Assembly (NCBI GenBank): GCA_024280115.1
Contig: JAJRQT010000035.1
Coordinates: forward strand, 1 to 40,208
Source of the DNA: Bacteroidota bacterium
GTDB taxonomy: Bacteria > Bacteroidota > Bacteroidia > Cytophagales > Cyclobacteriaceae
Reading direction: 5' to 3'
DNA: 40,208 nucleotides
Program-made: the position numbers and the translations under genes
In this document: positions 24,701 through 32,980 of the stretch, piece by piece
Layout: each line of letters starts with the position of its first letter
How positions within the stretch are numbered: position 1 is the first letter of the stretch
Notes under the pieces: model-generated
Seen by the model: only the letters and a program-made list of their open reading frames with translations
Databases searched by the model: none
What the model was told of the DNA's origin: nothing

Positions 24701-24961
24701 GGAGTTGGTTGATTTCATATAGATCATGTTGTCAACCCCATTGATTTCCTGCTCCAAAGGTGTGGCTACCGATTCCTCTACACTGATGGCGTTGGCACCT
24801 GTATAAGTACCCCTAACTTCAACAATAGGAGGGGTAAGGTTCGGATATTGCTCAATGGGTAAGCCAATCATCGATACGCCGCCAACGATAACAATAATAA
24901 TTGCAATTACCATCGCCACAATTGGACGGTGTACAAAGAAGTTTCCTTTATTCTCAGCCAT
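21797..24961 (-). CDS. RND efflux pump, inner-membrane subunit (HAE1/AcrB family)
   Basis: At 1054 residues it has the full AcrB-type length, with the standard opening FFVHRPIVAMVIAIIIVIVGG and GLPIEQYPNLTPP. The proton-relay Asp pair is present in TM4 as Asp411-Asp412 (GIVVDDAIVVVEAV). The TM10 Lys is in LIGMAAKNAILIVEFA. Two large periplasmic loops follow TM1 and TM7, including the SFDVGTDPDMNTVLSQNRV and QTERFM-like porter segments. Such trimers use proton influx to expel drugs, bile-salt-like compounds or solvents through the adaptor and outer-membrane duct. The gene lies 6 bases after the adaptor and 19 bases before the outer-membrane factor on the - strand, so they form one operon. No local TetR or two-component regulator is present. 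Confidence 0.97.
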   Translation of the reverse strand: MAENKGNFFVHRPIVAMVIAIIIVIVGGVSMIGLPIEQYPNLTPPIVEVRGTYTGANAISVEESVATPLEQEINGVDNMIYMKSTNSNDGTMVIQVSFDVGTDPDMNTVLSQNRVSAASAKLPASVTKFGVTTKKSLPNILMLVTLTSDGRYDQDFLGNYALINIKDQLSRVKGIGRVDVMGAANYSMRIWVKPDRLSHMGLTVPEIINAINEQNLIVPGGKFGAEPAPPGTEFTYTVRLPERFNSPEAFGEIVVRTQSDGSQIKLKDVATINLGVETYSMIPRLNGETAAIVALYQAPGSNAVELAENIIAEMDVLEKSFPESIKYDVSLDSTAPITAGIKDIVVTLIIALILVVLVVFIFIQDWRATLIPTLAIPVSLIGAFMFFPGLGFTINVLSLLGLVLAIGIVVDDAIVVVEAVQVNIAKGMKTKEATLDAMEKVTAPVIATTLVLIAVFIPVAGMAGITGLLYQQFAITIVVSVIVSSVNALTLSPALCSILLKEPKPYGGPLGWFFKVFNRGMDKTTDSYMSFTNIVTRKLKRSAVFILVMTVGVGFFGGLVPGGFIPEEDMGYFMVNVQLPNAASIQRTDVITKQIEEILMDVEEIKFVTTATGYSVLSGAMTSNTGFLFVSLTNWADRELTAAEIVAKVNSRLAAKIKGAQAFAFGPPAIPGLGNGSGFSIMLQDKGGNDPAYLSVNTMKFIKAANERPEIGKAFTTFQATVPQRFMDIDREKALKLGIKLNDLYTTVGAFMGGAYVNDFTRFGRLYKTYIQAEPQYRVDESQINNFFIKNNVDKMVPLATVATIRPISGPDYTTRFNLYRSVEVTGGPAAGFTSDQARTALKEVAADVLPQDMSFSWNAMSFQEEKASGSLMMILTFSLLFVFLILSAQYESWSLPFSILLGTPFAIFGALFALWAARLFSPTFENNIFAQVSFVMLIGMAAKNAILIVEFANDEFKKGLTLFEAAIAAAKSRFRPILMTAFSFILGVFPLVIASGSGAEARKVMGMALLGGMSLATLLGVFMYPMLFVLIGKIAGYEKKRERELATSKETSN

Positions 24962-24967
24962 GTTTGA

Positions 24968-26158
24968 TTATTGAATGTTAGTTTGACTTTCGAACTCAGT
25001 TACCACGGGATTCACTTCCATTCCGGAACCGACCTTTTGTAATCCTTCCAGTACTATTTTGTCATTTTGTTTGAGTCCATCAGACGCAATGTAATAGTCG
25101 CCAAATTTTTCGGCGATTTTAATTTGTCTCGATTCAATTTTGTTTTCTGAATTAACTATAAATACAGAATATTGCCCTTGAAGCTCAGTAACACACCTTT
25201 GAGGAACAAGCAATGCTCCTTTATCTTCTTTCATCATAATTTGCACTCTGGCAAATTGACCGGGTCGTAAGATGAGGTCCGGATTTGGAAAGGTAGCCTG
25301 AACCAAAATAGCACCTGTGGAAGCATCTACCTCTCTATTGATAAAATTAACAATACCATCATAAGGATGTGTTGAACCATCAGAAAGGATAAGTGATATT
25401 TTTACTTTATCTGCACTTGGCCTTTTTTTGCGTACTGTACTTGTTGAATCTTCATTTTGTGATTCTTTATCTCTAAATTCTCTTGCTAAGAACAGATATT
25501 GTGATTCAGTTAAGAAAAACTGGACTCTTACACTTTCGACTGTAGAAACGATATTTAAGATAACCGGATTTGGATTTCTGCCAACAAATTCTCCTACCCG
25601 CGCTTGTGTTTTTCCTATAAATCCAGTAATCGGTGACTTTATTCTTGTATAACTCAAATTAATCTCTGCCATTCTCAACGTTGCCTTTGCAGCATCGAGT
25701 GCAGCCTTGGAAGCATCTCTATTCGCTTGTGCAAAATCAAGGTCACTCTTACTCACCGCATTTATTTCAGCCAGTGGTTTATACCTGGCCAACTCGTTTT
25801 CTGCATTTACCAGTTTGGTCTGAGCCTCTGCAACCTTGCTATTTTCGCTGGCTATCTTTGCTTTAAAAGGTTCGGGGTCGATCGTGTAAAGAAGTTGACC
25901 TTTTTTTACTCTCGTTCCTTCGTCAAAATGAATACCGGTGAGAAATCCTTCTACCCTGGCATTTATGGAAATATCTTCTTGTCCATAAACCTGACCGACA
26001 AAATAGTTGTAAATCGGAACGTCCTTTTGTATTACATTCATGACCTGTATTTCAGGGGGGGGAGCCTTTTTTGTCACTTTTTCTTCACAGGAGGATGTAA
26101 CCATTACAATTCCAATAGTCAGAATTGAAATAATGCGGTTAGTGTATTTTATTTTCAT
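24968..26158 (-). CDS. RND periplasmic adaptor (membrane fusion protein), lipoprotein
   Basis: A lipoprotein signal ends at TSSC (Cys24). Then come the usual adaptor parts in order: a first barrel/lipoyl half (YFVGQVYGQEDISINARVEGFLTGIHFDEGTRVKKGQLLYTID), a helical hairpin (about residues 100-165, rich in Ala, Glu and Lys), the second lipoyl half (YTRIKSPITGFIGKTQARVGEFVG), a beta-barrel domain (REVDASTGAILVQATFPNPDLILRPGQFARVQI) and a membrane-proximal end (LLVPQRCV, GLQKVGSGMEV). It joins the RND pump to the outer-membrane factor. A ~25-residue charged insertion (about 235-260, RDKESQNEDSTSTVRKKRPS) is longer than in AcrA. It is the first gene of the - strand operon. ATG 26158 gives a clean signal peptide. 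Confidence 0.96.
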   Translation of the reverse strand: MKIKYTNRIISILTIGIVMVTSSCEEKVTKKAPPPEIQVMNVIQKDVPIYNYFVGQVYGQEDISINARVEGFLTGIHFDEGTRVKKGQLLYTIDPEPFKAKIASENSKVAEAQTKLVNAENELARYKPLAEINAVSKSDLDFAQANRDASKAALDAAKATLRMAEINLSYTRIKSPITGFIGKTQARVGEFVGRNPNPVILNIVSTVESVRVQFFLTESQYLFLAREFRDKESQNEDSTSTVRKKRPSADKVKISLILSDGSTHPYDGIVNFINREVDASTGAILVQATFPNPDLILRPGQFARVQIMMKEDKGALLVPQRCVTELQGQYSVFIVNSENKIESRQIKIAEKFGDYYIASDGLKQNDKIVLEGLQKVGSGMEVNPVVTEFESQTNIQ

Positions 26159-26546
26159 AAGAATTATGCAGTTATATTTCTAGTTGCTCAGGGGTATATT
26201 TTTGGATACCAATTACCAATATTAATTTGTTGACAACTAAAAGCAAAATATAATCTGAAAAACATGTATTTAATAAAATAGTTTTATTTTTTTAAAAATA
26301 ATAGAGTTTTTTTAAGGTTCATCAATTGAATTCTATGTTTAATGCCCAGTTTTTCAAAACTTGATTTTTATTGGATATCTCTCTTAAAATGCATTTTATT
26401 CAAGGGGATCTCCATATATTCTAAATATTATTGCATAATCCGGAAAAGACGAGTTTCGTCTGTATGTTATTATATCTAAGCTCGTTTATATTAGGAGAAA
26501 TATTAATTTTGCTAACTGTTTATTTATCGATTAAAATTTAAACTCA
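26159..26546. other. Divergent intergenic region, AT-rich (388 bp)
   Basis: It separates the RND operon (- strand) from the oxidoreductase gene (+ strand) and must hold both promoters. Only two things stand out: a short hairpin at 26447-26461 (AGACGA and TCGTCT around a 3-base loop) and the -7 box at 26504-26511. No small gene or RNA was recognised. Confidence 0.5.
26504..26511 (+). promoter_or_regulatory. -7 box (TAATTTTG) for the Gfo/Idh/MocA gene
   Basis: TAATTTTG matches TAnnTTTG and lies 36 bases before ATG 26547. No obvious TTG -33 element is at the usual spacing. Confidence 0.45.
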
Positions 26547-27854
26547 ATGAATAGTAAAAACACAAAAGGAGTTTCGCGAAGGTCATTTGTACAGACCTCT
26601 CTACTAGGGGCTGCAGGATTGACCATTCTGCCTGGTTTCACAAGTTTCAAACCAAATGAAAACATTAACCTCGGATTTATAGGTCTCGGTCGTCAGGCCA
26701 TGTTTCTTTTGAACGGTTTTATAAATATCGAAGGAGTCAAAGTGCTCGCAGCCGCCGATGTTTATGGGGTTAAGCGAAAACGGTTTGAACAAAGAGTAAC
26801 TGACCACTACAGTAAGAAAGGATCTACTGTAGATGTGAAAACTTATGAAAAGTATCAGGATCTATTGGCAAGAAAAGACATTGATGCAGTGGTAATTGCC
26901 GTTCCCGATCATTGGCACGCCTTGATTGCTATCGATGCCCTGAAGACCGGAAAAGATGTTTACCTGGAGAAACCATTGACCTTTACAATTCAAGAAGGAA
27001 AAACACTTAGAAAAGCGGTCAGAAAATATAACAGGATTTTGGGAGTGGGAAGTCAGCAGAGATCTGATCCGAATTTCCAGCATGCAGTTAAGCTAGTGCA
27101 GGATGGCAAATTAGGTGATATCGAAAAAGTATTAGTTCATGTGGGAGCGCCACCAAAGCCCTATGATCTGCCACGTGAGATACTTCCGATTGATCTTAAC
27201 TGGGACATGTGGTTGGGGCCAAATCCATATGTACATTACAACAAGGAGCTGAATCCACCAATATCTCTCAATCCTCCGCAAAATGAAAAGATTTGGGGAG
27301 GTTGGAGATGGTATAAAGAATTGGGGGGAGGCTTTACAACTGATTGGGGCGCCCATATGTTTGACATCGCCCAGTGGGGTCTTGGAATGGATAAAAGTGG
27401 TCCTGTAGAGGCCATACCCGCCGGATATGAAGATTATAAATTCCTCACTTATAGATATGAAAACGGCATCATTATGACAGAAGAGCCATTTAATGAAAAG
27501 AAAACAAAAGGAGTGAAATTCCAGGGTAAAGACGGGTGGCTTGAAGTATCAAGGGGATATTTCAAAGGCTCAAAAACATCATATGAACCTAATCTAAAAA
27601 AGGAATCCGGTCCGTATGAAACTAAGATCCCTCACCAGGTCAATTTTATTGAAGCGGTGAAAAGTAGAAAAGATCCACAAGTGCCGGTAGAAATTGGTCA
27701 TAGAACCTGCACGGTCTGTACGCTTGGTAATATTGCGTATGATTTACGAAGACCTGTAAAATGGAATCCTTCCAGTGAAGAATTTGTCAATGACCTGCAG
27801 GCAGATCTTTACATGCATAGGGAATACAGAAAAGGGTATAGATTACCGGTGTAA
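26547..27854 (+). CDS. Tat-exported Gfo/Idh/MocA-family oxidoreductase
   Basis: The N-terminus carries a twin-arginine signal (SRRSFVQTS, Arg11-Arg12, then GAAGLTILPGF), so it is exported folded, presumably with its nucleotide already bound. The Rossmann domain follows: NLGFIGLGRQA, AAADVYG, AVVIAVPDHWHALIAIDALKTGKDVYLEKP with the family Glu-Lys-Pro at residues 141-143. The C-terminal substrate domain includes GGGFTTDWGAHMFDIAQWGLG, with the His expected for catalysis. Family members oxidise, reduce or transform sugars and sugar-like compounds with NAD(P). Substrate cannot be told from the sequence. The gene seems to stand alone: its own -7 box lies upstream and its stop codon is part of a perfect terminator palindrome. 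Confidence 0.94.
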   Translation: MNSKNTKGVSRRSFVQTSLLGAAGLTILPGFTSFKPNENINLGFIGLGRQAMFLLNGFINIEGVKVLAAADVYGVKRKRFEQRVTDHYSKKGSTVDVKTYEKYQDLLARKDIDAVVIAVPDHWHALIAIDALKTGKDVYLEKPLTFTIQEGKTLRKAVRKYNRILGVGSQQRSDPNFQHAVKLVQDGKLGDIEKVLVHVGAPPKPYDLPREILPIDLNWDMWLGPNPYVHYNKELNPPISLNPPQNEKIWGGWRWYKELGGGFTTDWGAHMFDIAQWGLGMDKSGPVEAIPAGYEDYKFLTYRYENGIIMTEEPFNEKKTKGVKFQGKDGWLEVSRGYFKGSKTSYEPNLKKESGPYETKIPHQVNFIEAVKSRKDPQVPVEIGHRTCTVCTLGNIAYDLRRPVKWNPSSEEFVNDLQADLYMHREYRKGYRLPV

Positions 27855-27877
27855 ACAAGGGAGCGTGCTCCCTTGTT
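27854..27877 (+). terminator. Perfect 24-base terminator palindrome touching the stop codon
   Basis: Arms 27854-27864 and 27867-27877 (AACAAGGGAGC and GCTCCCTTGTT) are perfectly complementary with a 2-base loop, and the last base of the oxidoreductase stop TAA is in the stem. A second palindrome, TTGCG-GT-CGCAA (27876-27887), abuts it. Confidence 0.65.
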
Positions 27878-28061
27878 GCGGTCGCAACTGAGCAAAAAAG
27901 CATTAAAAATCCATGAATTCGTATGTAAACAGAAGACGGAAAAAGCATGCCTGCGGCAAAGTGCTATTGAAATATTAAATTTTTTATGCACATCTAAAAT
28001 TATTTAGTATGACAAACTATTAGTAATTAGTAGCTTAACTATTAATTCGAAACTTAAGCAA

Positions 28062-29144
28062 ATGAAAAAAATAGGAAAACTGTTGATTTGGTCAGTGCTG
28101 TTAACATTCCTACTTTCATGCGCCAACAAGCATCCGGATCATTATACGATTAAAAAATTCCATCAGGAAGATGTCCCGTTTAGCAAAGCCTTAAAGGGGT
28201 ATAAAATGAATGTAGGAGGCTTGGTATTTCCAAGAAGGTTACTTAACCTGAAAAAATACCTGATCGTCAGTGAAAATAAAGCAGATACGCTTATACATAT
28301 TATTGATAAAAAGAATGGCAAAATTAAGAGAAGTATCGGAATTCATGGAGTTGGCCCTGGGGAGATAGGCATGCCCTGGGTTTTATACCCGGCCAATAAT
28401 AACCGTGAAAATGAATTTTTTGTACATCAACTCAGCCAGAAAAAAATCGATAAATTCAATATTGATAGTAACTCTCCCTTCGCCACAGAAACCATCAAAT
28501 TTAATAAATCAATGTTTTGGGGAAAAGATTTTGTTTTTTCATCGGATTCAACATTTATGACCGTCCTTTCCGATGGCAATGATAAATTTGTAGAATTTGA
28601 TAAGAAAGGGAATGTCATTCAAAGGTTTGATACCTGGGATCACATGCTTGATGATGAAAGCTTACCATCAAATGTCGTGTCTTCTATTCATCAGGGGATG
28701 TTGAATGTAGGTTTGAAAAAGAATTACTTTACCCTGGCCTGCATTGGAGTGGATATGATCGAGATTTTAAACAAGCAAGCTCAGAGAATAACATCGATAC
28801 GAGGGCCTATTCACCATGTACCAAAATTTACGGTGGGTTATTCATCAGGGTATCCGATGCCCATTGAGGATCGAAACACTATTATTTATTGCTACACCAA
28901 TACTGTTTTTGGAGAAAAAATATTCTATGCGCTATTCTCAGGAGCAAGCGCTTTTGACGTAAATCGGGCAGTTGACGGTAAGTTCAATAACGATATATAT
29001 ATTTTTGATTTTGAAGGAAATGTAAAAGGCCATTATAAACTTGACCGTACAATAGCTTATTTGGCGGTAGATGAAATCGAGAGAAAGTTTTATGGTTTAA
29101 CCTGGAATGAGGATCCTGCAGATATAGTAGCATTTGATTTTTAA
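28062..29144 (+). CDS. BF3164-like lipoprotein (beta-propeller type)
   Basis: A lipobox at LLSC (Cys20) is followed by repeated strand-turn modules of a six-bladed propeller: RRLLNLKKYLIVSENKADTLIHIIDKK, SIGIHGVGPGEIGMPW, FVHQLSQKKIDKFNI, FSSDSTFMTVLSDGNDKFVEFDKKGNVIQRF, and a last blade DIYIFDFEGNVKGHYKL with the closing YGLTWNEDPADIVAFDF. The G-x-GPGE motif and overall layout match BF3164-type lipoproteins common in Bacteroidota. No enzymatic residues are known for the family; a binding or sensing role at the envelope is usually assumed. The nearest + strand neighbour is an ABC permease 189 bases downstream, but no shared function is evident. ATG 28062 is preceded by an A-rich run. Confidence 0.8.
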   Translation: MKKIGKLLIWSVLLTFLLSCANKHPDHYTIKKFHQEDVPFSKALKGYKMNVGGLVFPRRLLNLKKYLIVSENKADTLIHIIDKKNGKIKRSIGIHGVGPGEIGMPWVLYPANNNRENEFFVHQLSQKKIDKFNIDSNSPFATETIKFNKSMFWGKDFVFSSDSTFMTVLSDGNDKFVEFDKKGNVIQRFDTWDHMLDDESLPSNVVSSIHQGMLNVGLKKNYFTLACIGVDMIEILNKQAQRITSIRGPIHHVPKFTVGYSSGYPMPIEDRNTIIYCYTNTVFGEKIFYALFSGASAFDVNRAVDGKFNNDIYIFDFEGNVKGHYKLDRTIAYLAVDEIERKFYGLTWNEDPADIVAFDF

Positions 29145-29333
29145 ACATTCAAATGGCCGGTTCGTATCGGCGTTGTACATTTCTCAGCTGAAGTAACAAA
29201 AGATAAATCCCCAATATCGTTTCCTGAATTTGGCCATCTATCCTACAAAATGACCACTCTAACAATTTTGTTGAAAACGTGCAACCCAAAGTGCACTATT
29301 CACATCTATAAGTATGAACTAAGAAAATAGATA

Positions 29334-31760
29334 ATGCTTAAGAATTACTTTAAAGTTGCCATCCGAAATCTGATCAGAAATAAGTTTTACTCTACCATCA
29401 ACATTGCCGGTCTCAGCATTGGTATTGCGGTAAGCATGCTCATATTATTCTACATTTTTGATGAACTCGGCTATGATCGTTTTCACAAAGATGCGGACAG
29501 AATTTATCAGGTTTATCTGAAAGCCAAATTACAAGGCACAGCGGCTGAAGGAGCAAATACTTGCGCCCCGATTGCGGAAGCAAGTAAAAATGAAATTCCC
29601 GGAGTAGATGAGTCCACCAGAATTAATCTCTGGAGAGATGTTGTAATCAGATATGAGGATAAAATTTTCACGGAGAAAAAGCTATTGCTTGCAGATTCAA
29701 ATTTCTTCAGCTTTTTCACCTTCGATCTACAGGAAGGAAATGAAAATGATGTGTTGAATGAACCCAATCAAATAATTCTTACTGAAACCAGTGCAAAAAA
29801 ATATTTTGGTTATGAGCTTGGGAAAGGAGAATCTCCAATGGGTAAAATGGTTTTGATGGGAACTGATAAGATCAATTGCGAGATTGTAGGCATCGTTAAA
29901 GATCCTCCAAAAAACTCGCACTTCCAATTTGATATGATGCTTTCCATGGAAACTTGGGATTTTAGTAAGCAAACTCAATGGACAAGCAATAGCTTGTATT
30001 CATATTTGAAATTAAACGAGAAGACCGATCCGGTTCGGGTTCAGGAAAATATGAAGGCGATGGTAGATAAATACATTGGGCCGGAGCTGGAACAATTTTT
30101 AGGGGTTTCTCTCGAAGAATGGCGCAAGACTGGTGATGATTATGGTTATTTTATTCAACCTATGACAGATATTCATTTGTACTCAAAAACTGATGAGAAT
30201 ATTGAAGCCCCCGGGAATATAGCTTATGTCTATTTACTTTCCATTGTTTCAATATTCATTATTCTAATTGCCTGCATTAATTTTATGAATCTTTCTACAG
30301 CAAGATCTGCGAGCAGGGCAAAAGAGGTAGGAATCAGAAAAACTGTTGGTGCACCAAAAAGTGGATTGGTAACCCAGTTTCTGTTGGAGTCCATCGTGAT
30401 CAGCGCAGTATCTACTCTGCTGGCTTTGGGAATAATTTATTTATCACTGCCATTTTTTAACCAAATCACCGAAAAGAGTATTGGCTTCGAGTTTATTCTG
30501 TCGGATTTTTCATTGATTGCGATGTTTGTCGTTATGATCATTGTTGGCATACTCGCAGGCAGCTATCCTGCCTTTTATTTAACCTCTTTTAAACCAACTG
30601 AAGTACTGAAAGGCAAACTGAGAACCGGGGCTAAAAGTGGATTAATCAGAAGTTCTCTCGTAGTATTTCAATTCACTGTATCAGTTGGGTTGATCGTTTG
30701 TACAATGATCATTTATAAGCAATTAAAATTGGTTCAGCAAAAAAATCTGGGTTTTGACAAGGAGAATGTCTTGATTATAGATAACACCAGGACACTTGGA
30801 GACAGTAAACAATCTTTTAAAAAAAACCTGCAAAATCTTAGTGGAGTCAGAAGTGTAAGTATTGCCAATTTCGTTCCACCTCACGTTTATAGTAATAGCG
30901 TATATTTCCCAAACGGCAAACAAGAAGATGGCATATTATTTCATCAGATTTATGCAGATTGGGACTACCTCAAGACAATTGGATTGAGTATGCATTCGGG
31001 CAGATTTTTTTCAGAAGATTTTCCCTCTGATTCTACTGCGGTAATTATTAACAAAAAAGGCATGGAAACAGTGGGGTGGACCAGTCATGAGGGGAATCAA
31101 ATTGCTGCACCAACAAGAGAAAAAGAAATGGAGATTTATAATGTTGTAGGGATTGTAGATGATTTTAATTTTTCATCACTTAAAGATGAAATAGAACCTC
31201 TGATTATTTTCCTTGCAGATTGGGGAAACCTGATGCCTGTCCGGCTCGGCCCTGGAAATATAAATGATAAAATCAAGGATGTGGAGGCAGAATGGAATAG
31301 GATCGCACCTGGCGAGCCATTCGATTATTCGTTTCTTGATGAGAATTTCGAATCCTTGTTCAGGGCAGAGCAACGGCTTGGGAAAATATTTATTTTATTC
31401 ACTTCGCTGGCCATTTTTATAGCATGTCTCGGATTGTTTGGACTTGCATCTTTCATTGCAGAACAAAGATCCAAGGAAATAGGTATCAGAAAAGCCATGG
31501 GGGCCAGCATCTCCAGCGTAGTGGTTTTACTGTCAAAGGAATTCACAAAATTGGTATTTATATCTATTATCCTTGCCGTGCCCCTTGTCATCTATCTTAT
31601 GAACTGGTGGCTTGAAAGCTTTGCATATAAAACCGAGATAGGGGTGATAAGCTTTGTGATTGGAGGATTATCGGCTTTGGCAATTTCATGGTTAACTGTA
31701 AGCTATCAGTCTTTTAAAGCAGCAATTGCAAATCCTACCAAATCGCTGAGATACGAGTGA
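29334..31760 (+). CDS. ABC transporter permease, FtsX/MacB-like, two-repeat type
   Basis: The start MLKNYFKVAIRNLIRNKFYSTINIAGLSIGIAV is the standard opening of the ~800-residue Bacteroidota permeases. A first membrane helix (about 20-42) precedes a large MacB-type periplasmic domain (about 45-285). Three helices with the FtsX motif ARSASRAKEVGIRKTVGAPK follow. A second unit has a helix (about 440-465), another periplasmic domain, and a final FtsX block (EQRSKEIGIRKAMGASI). In MacB-like systems these proteins work mechanically in the envelope, driven by a cytoplasmic ATPase, to release lipoproteins or extrude peptides. No ATPase gene is adjacent, so it must use one from elsewhere. Length (808 residues) is normal and no frame problem is visible. 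Confidence 0.94.
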   Translation: MLKNYFKVAIRNLIRNKFYSTINIAGLSIGIAVSMLILFYIFDELGYDRFHKDADRIYQVYLKAKLQGTAAEGANTCAPIAEASKNEIPGVDESTRINLWRDVVIRYEDKIFTEKKLLLADSNFFSFFTFDLQEGNENDVLNEPNQIILTETSAKKYFGYELGKGESPMGKMVLMGTDKINCEIVGIVKDPPKNSHFQFDMMLSMETWDFSKQTQWTSNSLYSYLKLNEKTDPVRVQENMKAMVDKYIGPELEQFLGVSLEEWRKTGDDYGYFIQPMTDIHLYSKTDENIEAPGNIAYVYLLSIVSIFIILIACINFMNLSTARSASRAKEVGIRKTVGAPKSGLVTQFLLESIVISAVSTLLALGIIYLSLPFFNQITEKSIGFEFILSDFSLIAMFVVMIIVGILAGSYPAFYLTSFKPTEVLKGKLRTGAKSGLIRSSLVVFQFTVSVGLIVCTMIIYKQLKLVQQKNLGFDKENVLIIDNTRTLGDSKQSFKKNLQNLSGVRSVSIANFVPPHVYSNSVYFPNGKQEDGILFHQIYADWDYLKTIGLSMHSGRFFSEDFPSDSTAVIINKKGMETVGWTSHEGNQIAAPTREKEMEIYNVVGIVDDFNFSSLKDEIEPLIIFLADWGNLMPVRLGPGNINDKIKDVEAEWNRIAPGEPFDYSFLDENFESLFRAEQRLGKIFILFTSLAIFIACLGLFGLASFIAEQRSKEIGIRKAMGASISSVVVLLSKEFTKLVFISIILAVPLVIYLMNWWLESFAYKTEIGVISFVIGGLSALAISWLTVSYQSFKAAIANPTKSLRYE

Positions 31761-32016
31761 TTTGCCGGGTATTGGGTGCTGGGTTCCATCTGGTACGCTT
31801 TTGCAAAACATTCTATTTATGTGCCCCATTTACAGTGGTGACCCAATGCAAGGTAAAAGTTGAGAGTTATAAGTTAAGAGCTGAATGGTCAAAGCTAAAT
31901 GGTATAATCAGAAAGGTAAAAAGGGTTACGAATTGCGATTTTCAAGGACCCAGAACCCAGAGCCTTGAACCCCGGTCATCAACACAGCATGCTTGTAGTG
32001 AGCTATAAGCTGACAG
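31761..32016. repeat. Intergenic repeat remnant between convergent genes
   Basis: This 256-base gap holds GGGTGCTGGGTT near its left end (about 31776) and CCCAGAACCCAGA near its right (about 31950), an approximate inverted pair with low-complexity DNA between. Such sequence is often found as degenerate repeats between genes. No gene or clear terminator was seen. Confidence 0.4.
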
Positions 32017-32808
32017 TCAATTATTGATCAAAATACTGATTTTCTCATGAATGACCGGGTTGGCTGCGATTGCTGAATAATTTTGATTAACGGATTGATT
32101 CGATAAGTTATACTCAATTTGATTTCCATAGATATCTGTTACTTTCACCCCCGCTTCTTTCATGATTAAGTGAAGTGCTGCAATGTCCCAGATTTTCATG
32201 GTTTGATTGATTGCGACTCCAAGCTTTCCTTCAGTAGTATAACAAAAATCTATCAGACTGTTTGTAGAACGCATATTTCTACAGTTTTGGACAAGCCTTT
32301 TAATGATCTGAACCTCCTTTTCTGTTTTTGATAGATCTTCAGAAAAATCCAGCGAATAGCAGCATAAAATATTTTTCAAATCAACCTCTCTACCCGTATG
32401 GATTGGTAAATCATTTTTATATGCCCCTCCATCTTTTCTTGCATAATACAATTCATCGCTCATGGGGAGATAAGCGCCTGCAAGTAAAGGCCGTTGGTCT
32501 ATTAACAGCGCAATCAGCACTCCAAACCAAGGGATTTGTGCGGTATAATTTGATGTACCATCCAAAGGGTCAATCACCCATGTGTACTGACTTTCTTTAT
32601 TTACAAATCCATTTTCCTCTCCGAGAATATTATGATCCGGATAGATATCTTCGATCAAATTTATGATTACTTTTTCTGATTTAAAATCCGTCTCTGTAAC
32701 AATATTACTTTGATCATGCTTTGTTTCATATATGGAAGTTTTACCAAAATCTTGTTTTAGTACTTCACCCGATTTGTAAAGTAAGTTCTTTAGAAAATTT
32801 ACTGTCAT
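32017..32808 (-). CDS. Inositol monophosphatase-family phosphatase
   Basis: All metal-site motifs of the Mg2+-dependent, lithium-sensitive phosphatase family are present: ETDFKSE (Asp41), ILGEEN (Glu64-Glu65), WVIDPLDGTSNY (Asp80, Asp83, Gly84-Thr85) and IWDIAALHLIMKEAGV (the W-D motif). The family removes phosphate from inositol phosphates, from 3'-phosphoadenosine 5'-phosphate (CysQ type) or from sugar phosphates. Sequence alone does not settle which applies; PAP phosphatase would suit an organism busy with sulfur. I chose ATG 32808 over the upstream in-frame start at 32853, since it gives the usual N-terminal helix and sits 16 bases from a likely -7 box. The gene is convergent with the ABC permease and alone on the - strand. 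Confidence 0.92.
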   Translation of the reverse strand: MTVNFLKNLLYKSGEVLKQDFGKTSIYETKHDQSNIVTETDFKSEKVIINLIEDIYPDHNILGEENGFVNKESQYTWVIDPLDGTSNYTAQIPWFGVLIALLIDQRPLLAGAYLPMSDELYYARKDGGAYKNDLPIHTGREVDLKNILCCYSLDFSEDLSKTEKEVQIIKRLVQNCRNMRSTNSLIDFCYTTEGKLGVAINQTMKIWDIAALHLIMKEAGVKVTDIYGNQIEYNLSNQSVNQNYSAIAANPVIHEKISILINN

Positions 32809-32824
32809 GATGAATGATTTATAG

Positions 32825-32854
32825 CAAAATACGAAATTAACTATTGCTGCCAAA
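32825..32854 (-). promoter_or_regulatory. Promoter of the inositol monophosphatase-family gene
   Basis: On the - strand, TTTG (32854-32851) and TATTTTG (32831-32825) are about 19 bases apart, close to the Bacteroidota -33/-7 pattern. This position favours ATG 32808 as start. Confidence 0.45.
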
Positions 32855-32980
32855 TCGGTAAATTCTAACCATTAAAAAAGCTGTGTGCTTGATTACTCGA
32901 AAAGAAAATTCCCAATATTATAGAATAAATGTGAAAGCGACTTTATTTTTATAATTTATAGAAATAATTCTTCCGCAGTA

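Noticed and set aside
25727..26128. 133-residue open frame on the + strand opposite the adaptor gene
   Set aside because: It is a shadow of the adaptor gene; composition and lack of a start signal argue against it.
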